Shown: positions 19,362 through 29,321, numbered from the stretch's first letter. The stretch is 64,000 bases of DNA from Mycobacterium senriense (GCF_019668465.1 NZ_AP024828.1:3410001-3474000); one strand, 5' to 3'. Made by a program: numbers and translations. The notes: a model not told the origin generated them from the sequence alone.

Positions 19362-20256
19362 CGTCGCAGTGGTTACCGATAGCACCTGCTCGCTGCCGCG
19401 GGCGCTCGTCGAGAGCTTGGACATCACGGTGGTGTCGCTGTATTACGACATCACTGGTGCCGAGTCGCCCACCGGCGGTCACGAGTTGCCTGGCCGGGGG
19501 GAGCGCGAGTCGGACTTCGACGGCGATTGGGCACGGTTCTTTGCCGAACTGGACGCGTCGAAGAGTGTGGCGACCACGTCGCCGCCCACCGTCGAGGATT
19601 TCGTCGCGGCCTACGAACGGCTGTTGCATCAGCACAGCGCCGTCGTCGCGGTCCTGCTCGGCACGAACCTGTCCCCGACCTTCTCGTTTGGTCAGCAGGC
19701 GGCCGCAGAAGTGGACAGCGATCGGGTGACGGTGGTCGACTCGGCCGGCACGGCCGGGCACCTGGGTGTTCAGGCACTGGCGGCGGCGCGGGCGGCCGCC
19801 GCGGGCTGTGACGCCCCGGCGGTGGCCGCGGCAGCGCGCCGGGCGCGCCAGGAGGTCAGGCAATGGGTGCTTGTCGACACGCTCGAGTATCTGCGACGCG
19901 GCGGCCGGGTCGGTACCGCGGCCGCATGGATCGGCTCTGCCCTCGACCTCAAGCCGATCTTGATGATCGAGTCAGAGATGAAGGCCGTCGAGCGCGTGCG
20001 CACGTTCAAGCGCGGGGTCGAGCGGTTGGTTGAGCTGATGCGACAGCGCCGCGCGGTGGGTGCCGATCGATGGTTCGTCCAACACGCCTATGCGCACGAG
20101 GACGCCCGCCGGCTGGCAGAGCGTCTCGCCGGGCTGTTCGGCACTGAGCCGGAGTTCATCTCCGAGGTCGGGCCGGTACTCGCAACTCATACCGGTCCGG
20201 GCATGGTGACGGTCGGCGGTCTTCCCGGCACGGCGTTGGAGGGTGCGTATGGCTGA
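19354..20256 (+). CDS. DegV family protein, array copy 4
   Basis: 300 residues, overlapping copy 3 by 8 bases. Like copy 1 it has the insertion near residue 42 (SPTGGHELPGRG), and ATHTGPG with H279 is intact. It differs by GTNLSPTFSFGQ in place of SSGLSETCSMTR and by a shorter loop before DRVTVVDSAG. The shared insertion suggests copies 1 and 4 are closer to each other than to their immediate neighbours, so the array probably arose by duplication of blocks or by later gene conversion. Confidence 0.87.
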   Translation: MADVAVVTDSTCSLPRALVESLDITVVSLYYDITGAESPTGGHELPGRGERESDFDGDWARFFAELDASKSVATTSPPTVEDFVAAYERLLHQHSAVVAVLLGTNLSPTFSFGQQAAAEVDSDRVTVVDSAGTAGHLGVQALAAARAAAAGCDAPAVAAAARRARQEVRQWVLVDTLEYLRRGGRVGTAAAWIGSALDLKPILMIESEMKAVERVRTFKRGVERLVELMRQRRAVGADRWFVQHAYAHEDARRLAERLAGLFGTEPEFISEVGPVLATHTGPGMVTVGGLPGTALEGAYG

Positions 20257-21115
20257 TGTCGCGGTGGTTACCGACAGCACCGGCTACCTGCCGCGTGCGC
20301 TCGTCGACAAGTTCGAAATCACGGTTGTCTCACAGTATTACGACGTCGGTGGCGGCCCGCTGCGCGAGTTGGACTTCGACGGTGATTTCGCACGGTTCTA
20401 CGCCGCACTGGACGCGTCGAAGACCGTCGCGACGACTTCGCCGCCAACTGTCGAGGATTTCGCGGTGGTCTTTGAACGGTTGCTGCAGCAGCACACTGCA
20501 GTCGTTGCGGTCCTGATCTCCTCGGGCGTTTCCGACACTTGCTCCATGGCCCGACAGGCGGCTGCCCAGTTGGAAGCTGCGGGCGGTGACGAGCGGATCA
20601 CGGTGATCGACTCGGCCGGCTTCGGTGGACACTTGGGGCTCCAGGCGATGGCGGCCGCGCGCGCCGCGTTGTGCGGAGCCGACCCGCAGGGCGTCATCGA
20701 GCGCGTACGTCAAGCGCGCCAAGAGATTAAAGGCTGGGCTCTGGTGGACACGCTCGAGTACCTCCGCCGAAGCAACAGGGTGGGCGCTGTGGCCGCATGG
20801 GTCGGATCGGCGCTCGACCTCAAACCGATCCTGACGATCGAATCAGAGCTCAAGGCCGGCGAGCGCGTGCGCACGCGTAGGCGCGGGATCGAGCGGCTGA
20901 TCGAACTGATGCGCCAGCACCGCGCGGCGGGCGCCGACCGGTGGTTCCTGCAACAGGCGTATGCGCACGATGATGCGAAACAGCTGGCCGAACGTCTCGC
21001 CGAACTGCTCGGCACCGAGCCGGAATTCGTCACGGACGTCGGACCGGTAGTCGCAACGCACATCGGACCGGGCACGCTGGTGGTCGGCGGACTTCCAGGG
21101 GCGGCTTTGAGGTAA
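20249..21115 (+). CDS. DegV family protein, array copy 5
   Basis: 288 residues, the most diverged in its middle and C-terminus (RRSNRVGAVAAWVG, LKPILTIESELKAGERV, ATHIGPG with H271, ending GGLPGAALR without the VYG/TYG tail of the others). The shorter end fits its position as last copy, since no further DegV start overlaps it. It stops 4 bases before the ATG of the kinase/ATPase/cyclase gene; the GAGGT that serves as ribosome-binding site for that gene lies inside its last codons. Confidence 0.86.
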   Translation: MADVAVVTDSTGYLPRALVDKFEITVVSQYYDVGGGPLRELDFDGDFARFYAALDASKTVATTSPPTVEDFAVVFERLLQQHTAVVAVLISSGVSDTCSMARQAAAQLEAAGGDERITVIDSAGFGGHLGLQAMAAARAALCGADPQGVIERVRQARQEIKGWALVDTLEYLRRSNRVGAVAAWVGSALDLKPILTIESELKAGERVRTRRRGIERLIELMRQHRAAGADRWFLQQAYAHDDAKQLAERLAELLGTEPEFVTDVGPVVATHIGPGTLVVGGLPGAALR

Positions 21116-21119
21116 CCGG

Positions 21120-24100
21120 ATGAGTACCGCCGCGAGTGTCGAATGCAGTAAGTGCGGGGCTGGGAACCGGCCTCAGGCGAAGTTCTGCAACAGCTGTGGT
21201 GCCCCGATTGTGGTCGAGGTCGCGTGCCCCGGCTGTGGCGCGCGCCAACCGGGCTCACAGCGCTTCTGCGACGAGTGCGGAACCATGCTGGGTGCCCAGT
21301 CCATGGCGTCGCAGCCGGCGGCACCGCCGGTTCCCCGGACACTGGCAGAAGGGCGTTACACGTTGGGCCGTTTGCTCGGCGAAGGTGCCGGCAAGCGGGT
21401 GTACCTGGCAACCGACACCCGCCTGCAGCGCGACGTGGCCGCAGCAGTGTTCAAGGCCGGCGGCACGGACGAGGCCGCCATGCGCCGCGCGCGCCGGGAA
21501 GCGGAGGCGATGGCGAAGCTTGGCGAGCATCCGAACATCGTCAACGTGTACGACTTCGGCGAGGAGGCCGGGCAGCTATACCTGATCAGCCAGTACATGG
21601 CCGGCGGCGACCTTTACGGTCTGTTGTCAGACGCGGTGGATCACCGGCTCGCCGTCGAAGAGGTGGTCCGGATCGGGCAGGACATCGCCAGTGGGCTGGC
21701 GCACGCGCACGGGCAGGGAGTGGTGCATCGCGACGTCAAACCGCAGAATGTGTGGCTGGCGCCCGACGGCACCGCCAAGATCGGAGATTTCGGCCTCGCG
21801 GTCGCGGAAGGCTCAACGCGTGTGACGGCCGTGGGGACGGTAATCGGAACGGTCGCCTACATGCCGCCCGAACAAGCTCTCGGTCGCGGCTCTGACGCCC
21901 GTTCGGACATCTACTCCCTTGGCGCTTTGCTGTACGAATTGCTCTGCGGGATAACACCTTTCGCGGGCGAGTCGCCTGCTGCCATTGTCTCCCAGCATGT
22001 TTCGACCGCTCCGGTCGCGCCAAGCGGGCATCGCTCCGGCATTCCCGCACCGCTCGACCAGTTGCTGCTGAGGATGTTGGCGAAGTCGCCCGAGGCGCGT
22101 CCCCAGCAAGCAACCGAGGTTCGCGATGCGCTTGGGGCGATCGCCGCCGCGGTCGCGAGTGGCGATGGCGCGACTCGGGATATGGCGGCGCTCGACCGCA
22201 TCACCGACAGCACGTTCCTCGGGCGAGAACGAGAAACGCACGAGCTCCGCGCCGCGATCGATGACGCCATGGGCCGCCGCGGCCGCACCGTGCTGATAAG
22301 TGGAGAGTCGGGAATCGGCAAGACACGCCTCGCGTCTGAGGCCGCGGCATACGCCGCCCTTCGGGGCGCGCAGGTTCTATGGGGCCGCTGCTATGCGGGC
22401 GCGGGTGCTCCTGCCTATTGGCCGTGGGTGCAGGTGATCCGCGACTATGCACGTGGTCACGATGCCGAAACGGTGGCTTCTGACCTGGGCTCAGGTGCGT
22501 TCGAGATCGCCCAGATCGTCTCCGAGATACGCGAGCGTATGCCGGAGATCCCCGAATCGCCGCCGCTGGACGCCGAACAGGCGCGCTTTCGGTTGTTCGA
22601 CTCGGTGTCGCGGTTTCTGATCGGCGCCGCCGACCGCCAGCCACTCGCGATCTTCCTCGAAGACCTGCAACAGGCCGACCACCCCTCGTTGATGCTGTTG
22701 GCGTTCGTCGTGCGCGAGCTGTCCCACTCGCGCGTGTTCCTGCTGGGCACTTATCGAGACGACGAGCTTCCCGACAACCATTCCTTGAACGAGGTACTCA
22801 CCGGGCTCAGCAAGGAACGCGGATACGCACGCGTCAAGCTGCGGGGGCTCTCCGATCAACATGTCAAGGCGATGCTCGAAGCGGTACTGCAGCAACCGCT
22901 GGAGCGACGAAGTGAACTCGCGCTTGCAGACGCCGTTTGCCGCGAGTCGGAGGGCAATCCGTACTTCACCGAAGAGATCGTCCGCCATCTGATCGACTCT
23001 GAGGTGCTCGACTGGCGCGACGGCCGATGGGTCACCAACATCCAGGATGGCGAGGAGCTCGGCATCCCTCGGGGTGTCCACGAAGTGGTCTCCCGTCGGT
23101 TGGAGAAGCTGCCGACCGAAACACTCGAGCTGCTTTCGACCGCGGCGGTGATCGGCCGCGAGTTCGATCTGCCGATCCTGACGCACGTCAGCGGGCTGGA
23201 GGCGGACGTCGCGTTTGCGCGGATGCAGCCGGCCCTGGACGGGGCGATCGTGCGGCAGACCGCCGGCGAGCCGGGCCGGTACGGCTTCGCGCACGGCGCG
23301 ACTCGCGACGCGCTGTATGACGATCTGCCCGCGCTACGGCGCTCCCAGCTGCACATCGCCGCCGGCGAGGCGATCGAGGAGCTCTACGAGGAGCGAATCG
23401 AGTCTCATCTGTCTGCAATCGCATTCCACTTCGCGAAGGCCGCTCCATACGGTGACGCCGCGAAGGCGGCCGACTATGCGTGGTGGGCGGGGGAACGCGC
23501 GGCGGCAACGTATGCCTACGAAGACGCGGTCAGCCTTTACGCGACGGCGCTCCGGCTCTTCGACACGATCTCGGAGGTGGTACCGCAGCGCCGATGCGAT
23601 CTGCTGCTGGCGCTGGGGGACGCGCGGTGGCGGGCCGGCGAAGCCGAAGGCGCTCGTAAGACATTCGGCGAGGCTGCGACCATCGCGCGCGAGTTGGCGC
23701 TCAACGACCACTTTGCCCGTGCCGCCCTCGGATACGGCGGCGGCCCGGGCGGCTTCTCGATCACCGATCGTGCCGATGAACAGCTGGTGGCGTTGTTGGA
23801 GGAAGCGCTCGAAGTGCTGCCGGCACGTGACAGCGCGCTCAGGGTGACGGTGCTTGCCCGGCTGGCCCTCGAGCTCCGCCGCAAGGGCGCGCTGGCGGAA
23901 GCCGACCGGACCAGCGCGCAGGCCATCGAGATGGCCGAACGCGTCGGCGACACGAAGATCTTGTTGCTGGCCATGCATAGCCGGCAGTGGTCAACCTTGG
24001 GCCCCGACCGGACCGAGGACGCCATCGCGTCCGGCGAGGAGATGGCGCGGCTCGCCCGGATCGTCGGTGACCGGGACATGGAGTTCGAGGGCCATCAGCT

Positions 24101-25559
24101 GCGCCTGATCGCGCTTGCCCAGCTCGGCGACTTCCGGGCGGTAGATCAAGAGATCGCGGCGTGTGACCGGCTGGCCGGCGAGCTACACCAGCCGCGCTAC
24201 CTCTGGCAGACGGCGGTGTTCCGCACGATGCGGGCATTGATGCAGGGTCGCTACAAGGAGTCGGAGCGTCTCGCGCAGACGGCGCTGTCGATCGGCCAGC
24301 GTGCCGAGCCGGAGGTAGCGGCAGTGGTCTTTGGCGCGCACTCGTTTCTGACCCGGCTCGCGGATGGCACTCTGGAACAGCTGCGCGACGTCGGCCGCGA
24401 AGCCGCCGCGCGCTACGGGCAGGCGTGGCCGGCATCGTACGTGTGGCTGCTGACCGAGATCGGCCAGCTCGATGAGGCTCGCGCCAAATTCGCGGAGCTC
24501 ACGGCCGACGGCTTCGAGGCGCTCCGACGCGGCAGTGACTGGTTGACTTCGGTCTGCGTGCTCTCGATGGCGTCCATCCCGATCGGTGATCGAGAAGCCG
24601 CAAGCGCACTCTACGAGCTGCTGGTGCCCTACGAAGACCGCTGCACTCTGTTTCTGGCCGGAGCCGGGTGCCTCGGCTCCAACCACACGTTCCTCGCCTT
24701 CGCCGCTGCGGCGGCCGACCGCCATGAGGACGCCGTGCACCACTTCGACCTGGCCCTCGCGCGCAATGCGGAGATCGGCAGCGATTACGTGACGCCCCGG
24801 GTCTGCTACGAGTACGCACGCATGCTGCTCAGCACTTCTGAGCCGGGGATTCGGGACAAGGCGATGGGCCTGATCGACCGGGGACTTGACCTCGCGCAGC
24901 GCAACAGCATGCGCGTCGAGGTCGAGCGACTCGTGCAGCTGCGCCGAGGGAGCGAGGAGCGCCCCCAACAGCAGCTCGGGTGGTCGGTGATGGACGACGT
25001 CGCGGAGTCCGTCGAGGCGGACCGGCCCGACCTCAGCAGGGTGGCCGCTCCCGACGGAACGGTCACGATCATGTTCTCGGACATCGAAGGTTCGACGGTG
25101 CTCGCCGAGCAGCTGGGCGACGAGCGCTGGCTGAGGCTTTTGCACCGCCACAATGCCGTCATTCGTCGTCAGCTGGCCGCACACAGTGGCTTCGAGGTCA
25201 AATCGCAGGGCGACGGTTTCATGGTCGCCTTCGCCAGCGCTCGCAACGCGCTGCGCTGCGCGATCGCGATCCAGCGCGACTTGGCGGCCTATCGCGATCA
25301 GTCCGGCAGCCAGGTGTTGCGCGTCCGGATCGGACTGCACACCGGAGAGGTGATCCGCGAGCAGGAGGACTTCTTCGGGCACACCGTGATCCTCGCGGCG
25401 AGGATCGGGGCGAAAGCCAACGGCAACGGGATCCTTGTGTCGGCGGTGCTGCGCGGACTGGTAGCCGGCAGTCACGAGTTCCGATTCGGCGAATCGCGCG
25501 ACGAACAACTCAAGGGGCTGCAGGATCCCCAGCGCATCTATGAGGTCTGCTGGGAATAG
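21120..25559 (+). CDS. Zinc-ribbon / Ser-Thr kinase / STAND ATPase / TPR / class III cyclase fusion protein
   Basis: 1479 residues. Two zinc ribbons open the protein (C9, C12, C23, C26 and C36, C39, C50, C53). A Ser/Thr kinase domain follows (about 80-345), with glycine loop GEGAGKRV, catalytic HRDVKPQN (203-210) and DFG (223-225); the VAIK lysine is displaced (VAAAVFK). Next is an AAA/STAND-like ATPase with Walker A GESGIGKT (about 395-402) and a Walker B-like IFLEDLQQAD (about 510-520), then a long helical TPR-like region. The C-terminal class III cyclase domain (about 1310-1479) keeps metal ligands D1321 and D1365 and R1428, but Ile1424 replaces the usual Asn. Four bases after the DegV array, so probably its output protein. 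Domains are sure; role is inferred. Confidence 0.88.
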   Translation: MSTAASVECSKCGAGNRPQAKFCNSCGAPIVVEVACPGCGARQPGSQRFCDECGTMLGAQSMASQPAAPPVPRTLAEGRYTLGRLLGEGAGKRVYLATDTRLQRDVAAAVFKAGGTDEAAMRRARREAEAMAKLGEHPNIVNVYDFGEEAGQLYLISQYMAGGDLYGLLSDAVDHRLAVEEVVRIGQDIASGLAHAHGQGVVHRDVKPQNVWLAPDGTAKIGDFGLAVAEGSTRVTAVGTVIGTVAYMPPEQALGRGSDARSDIYSLGALLYELLCGITPFAGESPAAIVSQHVSTAPVAPSGHRSGIPAPLDQLLLRMLAKSPEARPQQATEVRDALGAIAAAVASGDGATRDMAALDRITDSTFLGRERETHELRAAIDDAMGRRGRTVLISGESGIGKTRLASEAAAYAALRGAQVLWGRCYAGAGAPAYWPWVQVIRDYARGHDAETVASDLGSGAFEIAQIVSEIRERMPEIPESPPLDAEQARFRLFDSVSRFLIGAADRQPLAIFLEDLQQADHPSLMLLAFVVRELSHSRVFLLGTYRDDELPDNHSLNEVLTGLSKERGYARVKLRGLSDQHVKAMLEAVLQQPLERRSELALADAVCRESEGNPYFTEEIVRHLIDSEVLDWRDGRWVTNIQDGEELGIPRGVHEVVSRRLEKLPTETLELLSTAAVIGREFDLPILTHVSGLEADVAFARMQPALDGAIVRQTAGEPGRYGFAHGATRDALYDDLPALRRSQLHIAAGEAIEELYEERIESHLSAIAFHFAKAAPYGDAAKAADYAWWAGERAAATYAYEDAVSLYATALRLFDTISEVVPQRRCDLLLALGDARWRAGEAEGARKTFGEAATIARELALNDHFARAALGYGGGPGGFSITDRADEQLVALLEEALEVLPARDSALRVTVLARLALELRRKGALAEADRTSAQAIEMAERVGDTKILLLAMHSRQWSTLGPDRTEDAIASGEEMARLARIVGDRDMEFEGHQLRLIALAQLGDFRAVDQEIAACDRLAGELHQPRYLWQTAVFRTMRALMQGRYKESERLAQTALSIGQRAEPEVAAVVFGAHSFLTRLADGTLEQLRDVGREAAARYGQAWPASYVWLLTEIGQLDEARAKFAELTADGFEALRRGSDWLTSVCVLSMASIPIGDREAASALYELLVPYEDRCTLFLAGAGCLGSNHTFLAFAAAAADRHEDAVHHFDLALARNAEIGSDYVTPRVCYEYARMLLSTSEPGIRDKAMGLIDRGLDLAQRNSMRVEVERLVQLRRGSEERPQQQLGWSVMDDVAESVEADRPDLSRVAAPDGTVTIMFSDIEGSTVLAEQLGDERWLRLLHRHNAVIRRQLAAHSGFEVKSQGDGFMVAFASARNALRCAIAIQRDLAAYRDQSGSQVLRVRIGLHTGEVIREQEDFFGHTVILAARIGAKANGNGILVSAVLRGLVAGSHEFRFGESRDEQLKGLQDPQRIYEVCWE

Positions 25560-25562
25560 GGC

Positions 25563-27560
25563 TCAGGCCGACAGGCCCTCCTGCGAATCCGACGCGGTGC
25601 GCAATCGCTGCAGCGCCTGGCGCACCTGCTCCCCGTTGGTGGTCTGCCAGAACGGCGGCAACGAGGCTCGCAGGTAACCGCCGTAGCCGGCGGTGACCAT
25701 GCGCGAGTCGAGCACCGCGACCACTCCGCGATCGGTGACGCGGCGCAACAGCCGCCCCGATCCCTGCGCCAACAGCAGCGCCGCGTGGTTGGCCGAAACG
25801 GCCATGAAGCCGTTGCCGCCGCGCGCGGCGACCGCCCGCTGCCGGGCGCCCAGCAGGGGGTCGTCGGGGCGGGGGAACGGGATGCGGTCGATCAGCACCA
25901 ACGACAGCGACGGCCCGGGCACATCGACGCCCTGCCACAGCGACAGCGTGCCGAACAGGGAGGTCTGCGGGTCGGCGCTGAACTGCTCGACGAGCGCAGA
26001 GGTGCTGTCGTCGCCCTGGCACAGCACCGGCGTCGAGAGGCGTTCGCGCATGGCCTCGGCGGCCGCCCGGGCCGCGCGCATCGACGAGAACAAGCCCAGG
26101 GTGCGGCCGTCGGCGGCGGTGATGAGTTCGGCGATCTCGCTCAGCTGCTCGGCCGAGCCGGTGCCGTCGCGGCCGGGTGGGGGCAGGTGCGCGGCCACGT
26201 ACAGGATTCCGGCTTTGGCGTGCTGGAACGGCGAACCGACGTCCAGGCCACGCCACGGCGCGTCGTCGTCATCCTCGGTCGTCAGCCCCCACGCCGCGGC
26301 CATGGCGTCGAACGAGCCGCCGATGGTCAGCGTCGCCGACGTCAGCACCACCGTCGACCGCGAGAACACCCGGGACCGCAGCAGCCCCGCGACCGAGAGC
26401 GGTGCCACCCGCAACACCGGGCGCGATGAGCCCCTGATCTCCTCGTGCTCCAGCCACACCACGTCGGTGCGGTCGGGGATGGCCGGGCCGAATGATTCCA
26501 GCACGCGCGACGCGGTGTCCGAGATCTCGCTCAGCGCCGCAACGGCTTCGGCGCGCGCCGACGCCGCCTTGGGGTCGTTGGTGGTGTCAATGGCCGAGCG
26601 CGCCGCCGTCGACACGTCGCGCAGCGCCGTCAGGTAGGTCGCCAGCTCGTCGTCGAGGCGGTCGATGCGGCCTGGCGTGCTGTCGTGGATGAGCGAGGCG
26701 AAATTCGCCGTCGTCGCCTCCATACGCTGGACCAATCCCGGGTCCACCAGTCGGGCGATCCGCCGGGCGGCCACCCCGAGGGAGGCCGACGTCAGCTCCG
26801 CGGTCGCCACCGACGTCACCCGGTCCACCAGCTCGTGTGCTTCGTCGACGACCAGCAGCGCATGCTCGGGCAGCACCACCGATTCGGCGACCGCGTCGAT
26901 GGCCAGCAGCGCATGGTTGGTGACCACGACGTCGGCGCGGCCGGCCTGCGCCCTGGCGCGTTCGGAGAAGCACTCGGTGCCGAACGGGCAACGCGCCACG
27001 CCGAGGCATTCCCGCGCGGAAACGCTGACCTGCGACCAGGATCGGTCACCGACGCCGGGCTTCAGGTCGTCGCGATCGCCCGATTCGGTGCTCGACGCCC
27101 ATTCGGTGAGCCGCTGCACGTCGCGGCCCAACGCGCTGACCGCCATCGGGTTGAAAAGCTCCTCCTGCGGCCGGTCGTCGCCGTCGTCACCGTCGGCCGC
27201 CCCACCGTTGTGAATCTTGTTCAAGCACAGATAGTTTCGCCGCCCCTTGAGCAACGCGAACTGCGGGCGACGCGGGAGGGCGTCGGCCAGCGCATCGACC
27301 AGCCGGGGCAGATCGCGATCGACGAGCTGGCGCTGCAAAGCGATCGTGGCCGTGGACACGACGACGGGGCAGTCGTCGTCCAGGGCGTGGACGACCGCGG
27401 GCACCAAGTAGGCGAGCGACTTGCCGGTGCCGGTGCCGGCCTGCACGACCAGGTGCTCGTCGGTGGCGAAGGCCCGCGCCACCGCGGCGGCCATCTCCTG
27501 CTGGCCGCGGCGTTCACTGCCGCCGAGTGCGGCCACCGCGGTGGCCAGCAGCTCGGACAC
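25563..27560 (-). CDS. dinG: DinG-family ATP-dependent helicase
   Basis: 665-residue superfamily 2 5'-3' DNA helicase, orthologue of Rv1329c. Walker A AGTGTGKS (41-48), DEAH box (239-242), and the four cysteines expected for the iron-sulfur cluster, C112, C185, C191 and C197. The C-terminal helicase motif QGSGRLLRR is present. Involved in resolving R-loops, D-loops or G-quadruplexes in related proteins. GTG start at 27560. Convergent with the kinase/cyclase gene, 3 bases apart, and downstream of pncB on the same strand. Confidence 0.92.
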   Translation of the reverse strand: MSELLATAVAALGGSERRGQQEMAAAVARAFATDEHLVVQAGTGTGKSLAYLVPAVVHALDDDCPVVVSTATIALQRQLVDRDLPRLVDALADALPRRPQFALLKGRRNYLCLNKIHNGGAADGDDGDDRPQEELFNPMAVSALGRDVQRLTEWASSTESGDRDDLKPGVGDRSWSQVSVSARECLGVARCPFGTECFSERARAQAGRADVVVTNHALLAIDAVAESVVLPEHALLVVDEAHELVDRVTSVATAELTSASLGVAARRIARLVDPGLVQRMEATTANFASLIHDSTPGRIDRLDDELATYLTALRDVSTAARSAIDTTNDPKAASARAEAVAALSEISDTASRVLESFGPAIPDRTDVVWLEHEEIRGSSRPVLRVAPLSVAGLLRSRVFSRSTVVLTSATLTIGGSFDAMAAAWGLTTEDDDDAPWRGLDVGSPFQHAKAGILYVAAHLPPPGRDGTGSAEQLSEIAELITAADGRTLGLFSSMRAARAAAEAMRERLSTPVLCQGDDSTSALVEQFSADPQTSLFGTLSLWQGVDVPGPSLSLVLIDRIPFPRPDDPLLGARQRAVAARGGNGFMAVSANHAALLLAQGSGRLLRRVTDRGVVAVLDSRMVTAGYGGYLRASLPPFWQTTNGEQVRQALQRLRTASDSQEGLSA

Positions 27561-27632
27561 GGAAACGTCGGACGTGGCTACCCTCTTCGCTGTTCAGGGC
27601 GGCGCTCGCGCCGCGGCATCTTTCGGGCGGTG

Positions 27633-28949
27633 CTAGCGCCGGCCGGCGGGAATCTGCGTGGTCGTGATCGCGGGATCGCCGTGCGACAAGTTCAATCCCT
27701 CCCACGGCAGACTGCGCAGCCCGGAAGTTACCAGCTCTCGCGCCGCGGCGAGGTTCGGTTTGGACACCAGTTCTCCGGCGCGGACCAGCGCGACGGTCAA
27801 GACCCGGGCCGGATCGGAGACGACGGGTTGTTGGCCGGCGGGATACACGATCTCCTCGGTGATGATGCCCGAGCCGCGCGACAGGCGCAGGGCCTCCTTG
27901 CGTCCGCCGTGAGATTGCTTGTGGCTGCTGCGCTTCTGGACCGGGAGGCCGTCCACCTCGACGAGCTTGTACACCATGTTCGCCGTCGGGGCGCCCGAGC
28001 CCGTCACCAGCGACGTGCCCACGCCGTAACTGTCCACCGGCTCGGCGGCCAGGGCCGCGATGGAGAACTCGTCGAGGTCGCCGGAGACCAAGATGCGGGT
28101 CCCGGTGGCTCCCAGCCTGTCGAGTTGTTCACGGACCTGGCGGGCCAGCACGCCCAGCTCGCCGGAGTCGATGCGCACCGCACCGAGCCCGGTGCCGGCG
28201 GCGGCCACCGCATTGGCCACACCGGTCGTCACGTCATAGGTGTCCACCAGCAGGGTGGTGTCCACGCCGAGCGCGTCGACCTGCGCTCGAAATGCCGCCA
28301 ATTCCGTCGATTCGGTGGGGGAATCGGCGTGGGCGTGCAGCATGGTGAACGCGTGCGCGGAGGTGCCCTCGGTGGGTATCCCGTAGCAGCGCTGCGCCTC
28401 CAGATTGGATGTCGCCGCGAAGCCGGCGAGGTAGGCGGCGCGCGCCGCGGCGACGGCCGCCTGCTCGTGCGTGCGGCGCGACCCCATCTCGATCAACGGG
28501 CGCCCCCGGGCCGCGCTGACCATGCGCGCCGCGGCGGACGCGACCGCGGTGTCGTGATTGAAAATCGACAGCGCCAGCGTCTCGAGCACCACGCATTCGG
28601 CGAACGTCCCGCTCACCGACAGCACCGGGGAACCGGGGAAGTACAGCTCGCCTTCGGCGTAGCCGTCGATGTCCCCGCCGAACCGGAATTCGCGCAAGTA
28701 GCGCAACGTGTCCGGGTCGAGGAATTGCTCCAGCGATTGGCACGCCTGGTCATCGAAGGTGAACTGCGGCAGCGCTTCGAGCAGCCGGCCGGTCCCGGCG
28801 ACCACGCCGTAGCGGCGGCCTTCGGGAAGACGTCGGGCGAAAAGCTCGAAGGTTGTCCGCCGATCGGCGCTGCCGTCTCGCAGCGCCGCCGCCAACATCG
28901 TCAGTTCGTACTTGTCGGTCAGCAGCCCAGTAACGACCGGGTCGTTCAT
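27633..28949 (-). CDS. pncB: Nicotinate phosphoribosyltransferase
   Basis: 438 residues, orthologue of Rv1330c (pncB1). Converts nicotinate and PRPP to nicotinate mononucleotide in the NAD salvage pathway. Family landmarks include TDKYELTM near the N-terminus, [12 protein letters not shown] with the Arg and His of the active site, and [13 protein letters not shown] and [10 protein letters not shown] in the phosphate-binding region. ATG start at 28949. Divergent from clpS, whose start lies 66 bases away. Confidence 0.93.
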   Translation of the reverse strand: MNDPVVTGLLTDKYELTMLAAALRDGSADRRTTFELFARRLPEGRRYGVVAGTGRLLEALPQFTFDDQACQSLEQFLDPDTLRYLREFRFGGDIDGYAEGELYFPGSPVLSVSGTFAECVVLETLALSIFNHDTAVASAAARMVSAARGRPLIEMGSRRTHEQAAVAAARAAYLAGFAATSNLEAQRCYGIPTEGTSAHAFTMLHAHADSPTESTELAAFRAQVDALGVDTTLLVDTYDVTTGVANAVAAAGTGLGAVRIDSGELGVLARQVREQLDRLGATGTRILVSGDLDEFSIAALAAEPVDSYGVGTSLVTGSGAPTANMVYKLVEVDGLPVQKRSSHKQSHGGRKEALRLSRGSGIITEEIVYPAGQQPVVSDPARVLTVALVRAGELVSKPNLAAARELVTSGLRSLPWEGLNLSHGDPAITTTQIPAGRR

Positions 28950-29015
28950 TCCATAACGGTATCGGCTGTGATCGGGGCTCGGAAACGACGTCCAACCCTC
29001 GGTATCGTGTACGCC

Positions 29016-29321
29016 ATGGTTGTTATGTCAGCGCCCACTAAGCCGGGCACTACAGGACAACGAGAGTCCGCTCCGGTAGAGGCCACGTCGAGCCCGTGGG
29101 TCACGATCGTCTGGGACGACCCGGTCAATCTGATGACCTACGTGACGTATGTGTTCCAGAAGTTGTTCGGCTACAGCGAGCCGCACGCCACCAAGCTGAT
29201 GCTGCAGGTGCACAACGAAGGAAAGGCCGTGGTGTCCGCCGGCAGCCGCGAATCCATGGAAGTCGATGTGTCCAAGCTGCACGCCGCCGGTTTGTGGGCG
29301 ACCATGCAGCAGGACCGCTGA
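29016..29321 (+). CDS. clpS: ATP-dependent Clp protease adaptor ClpS
   Basis: 101 residues, matching Rv1331. Binds the N-domain of the Clp ATPase and delivers N-degron substrates. The core [20 protein letters not shown] contains the adaptor DDPVN and N-degron pocket residues, followed by [17 protein letters not shown] and the Glu-rich edge. The first ATG (29016) gives the same length as the H37Rv protein; an ATG at 29025 is possible. Confidence 0.94.
   Translation: MVVMSAPTKPGTTGQRESAPVEATSSPWVTIVWDDPVNLMTYVTYVFQKLFGYSEPHATKLMLQVHNEGKAVVSAGSRESMEVDVSKLHAAGLWATMQQDR

Larger units (their letters stand above)
16699..21115 (+). repeat. Tandem array of five degV-like genes
   Basis: Five consecutive paralogous genes of about 870-915 bases, all on the same strand. 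Each ends in the bases GGCTGA that also form part of the next start: ATG GCT GA overlaps the previous TGA by 8 bases at 17606, 18480, 19354 and 20249. Long stretches are nearly identical between copies (the DSAG, LEYLRR and LDLKPIL regions), showing expansion by tandem duplication. Such an array can be miscounted in short-read assemblies. Confidence 0.9.

Noticed and set aside
16699-21115. CRISPR or mobile element explanation for the repeated block
   Set aside because: The repeat unit is a whole coding gene with intact frames; no short spacer-like pattern, transposase, or terminal inverted repeats were seen.
26685-29015. Very long plus-strand open frame opposite dinG and pncB leading into clpS
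   Set aside because: Only the last 101 codons (from 29016) encode a real protein, ClpS; the upstream part is antisense composition.
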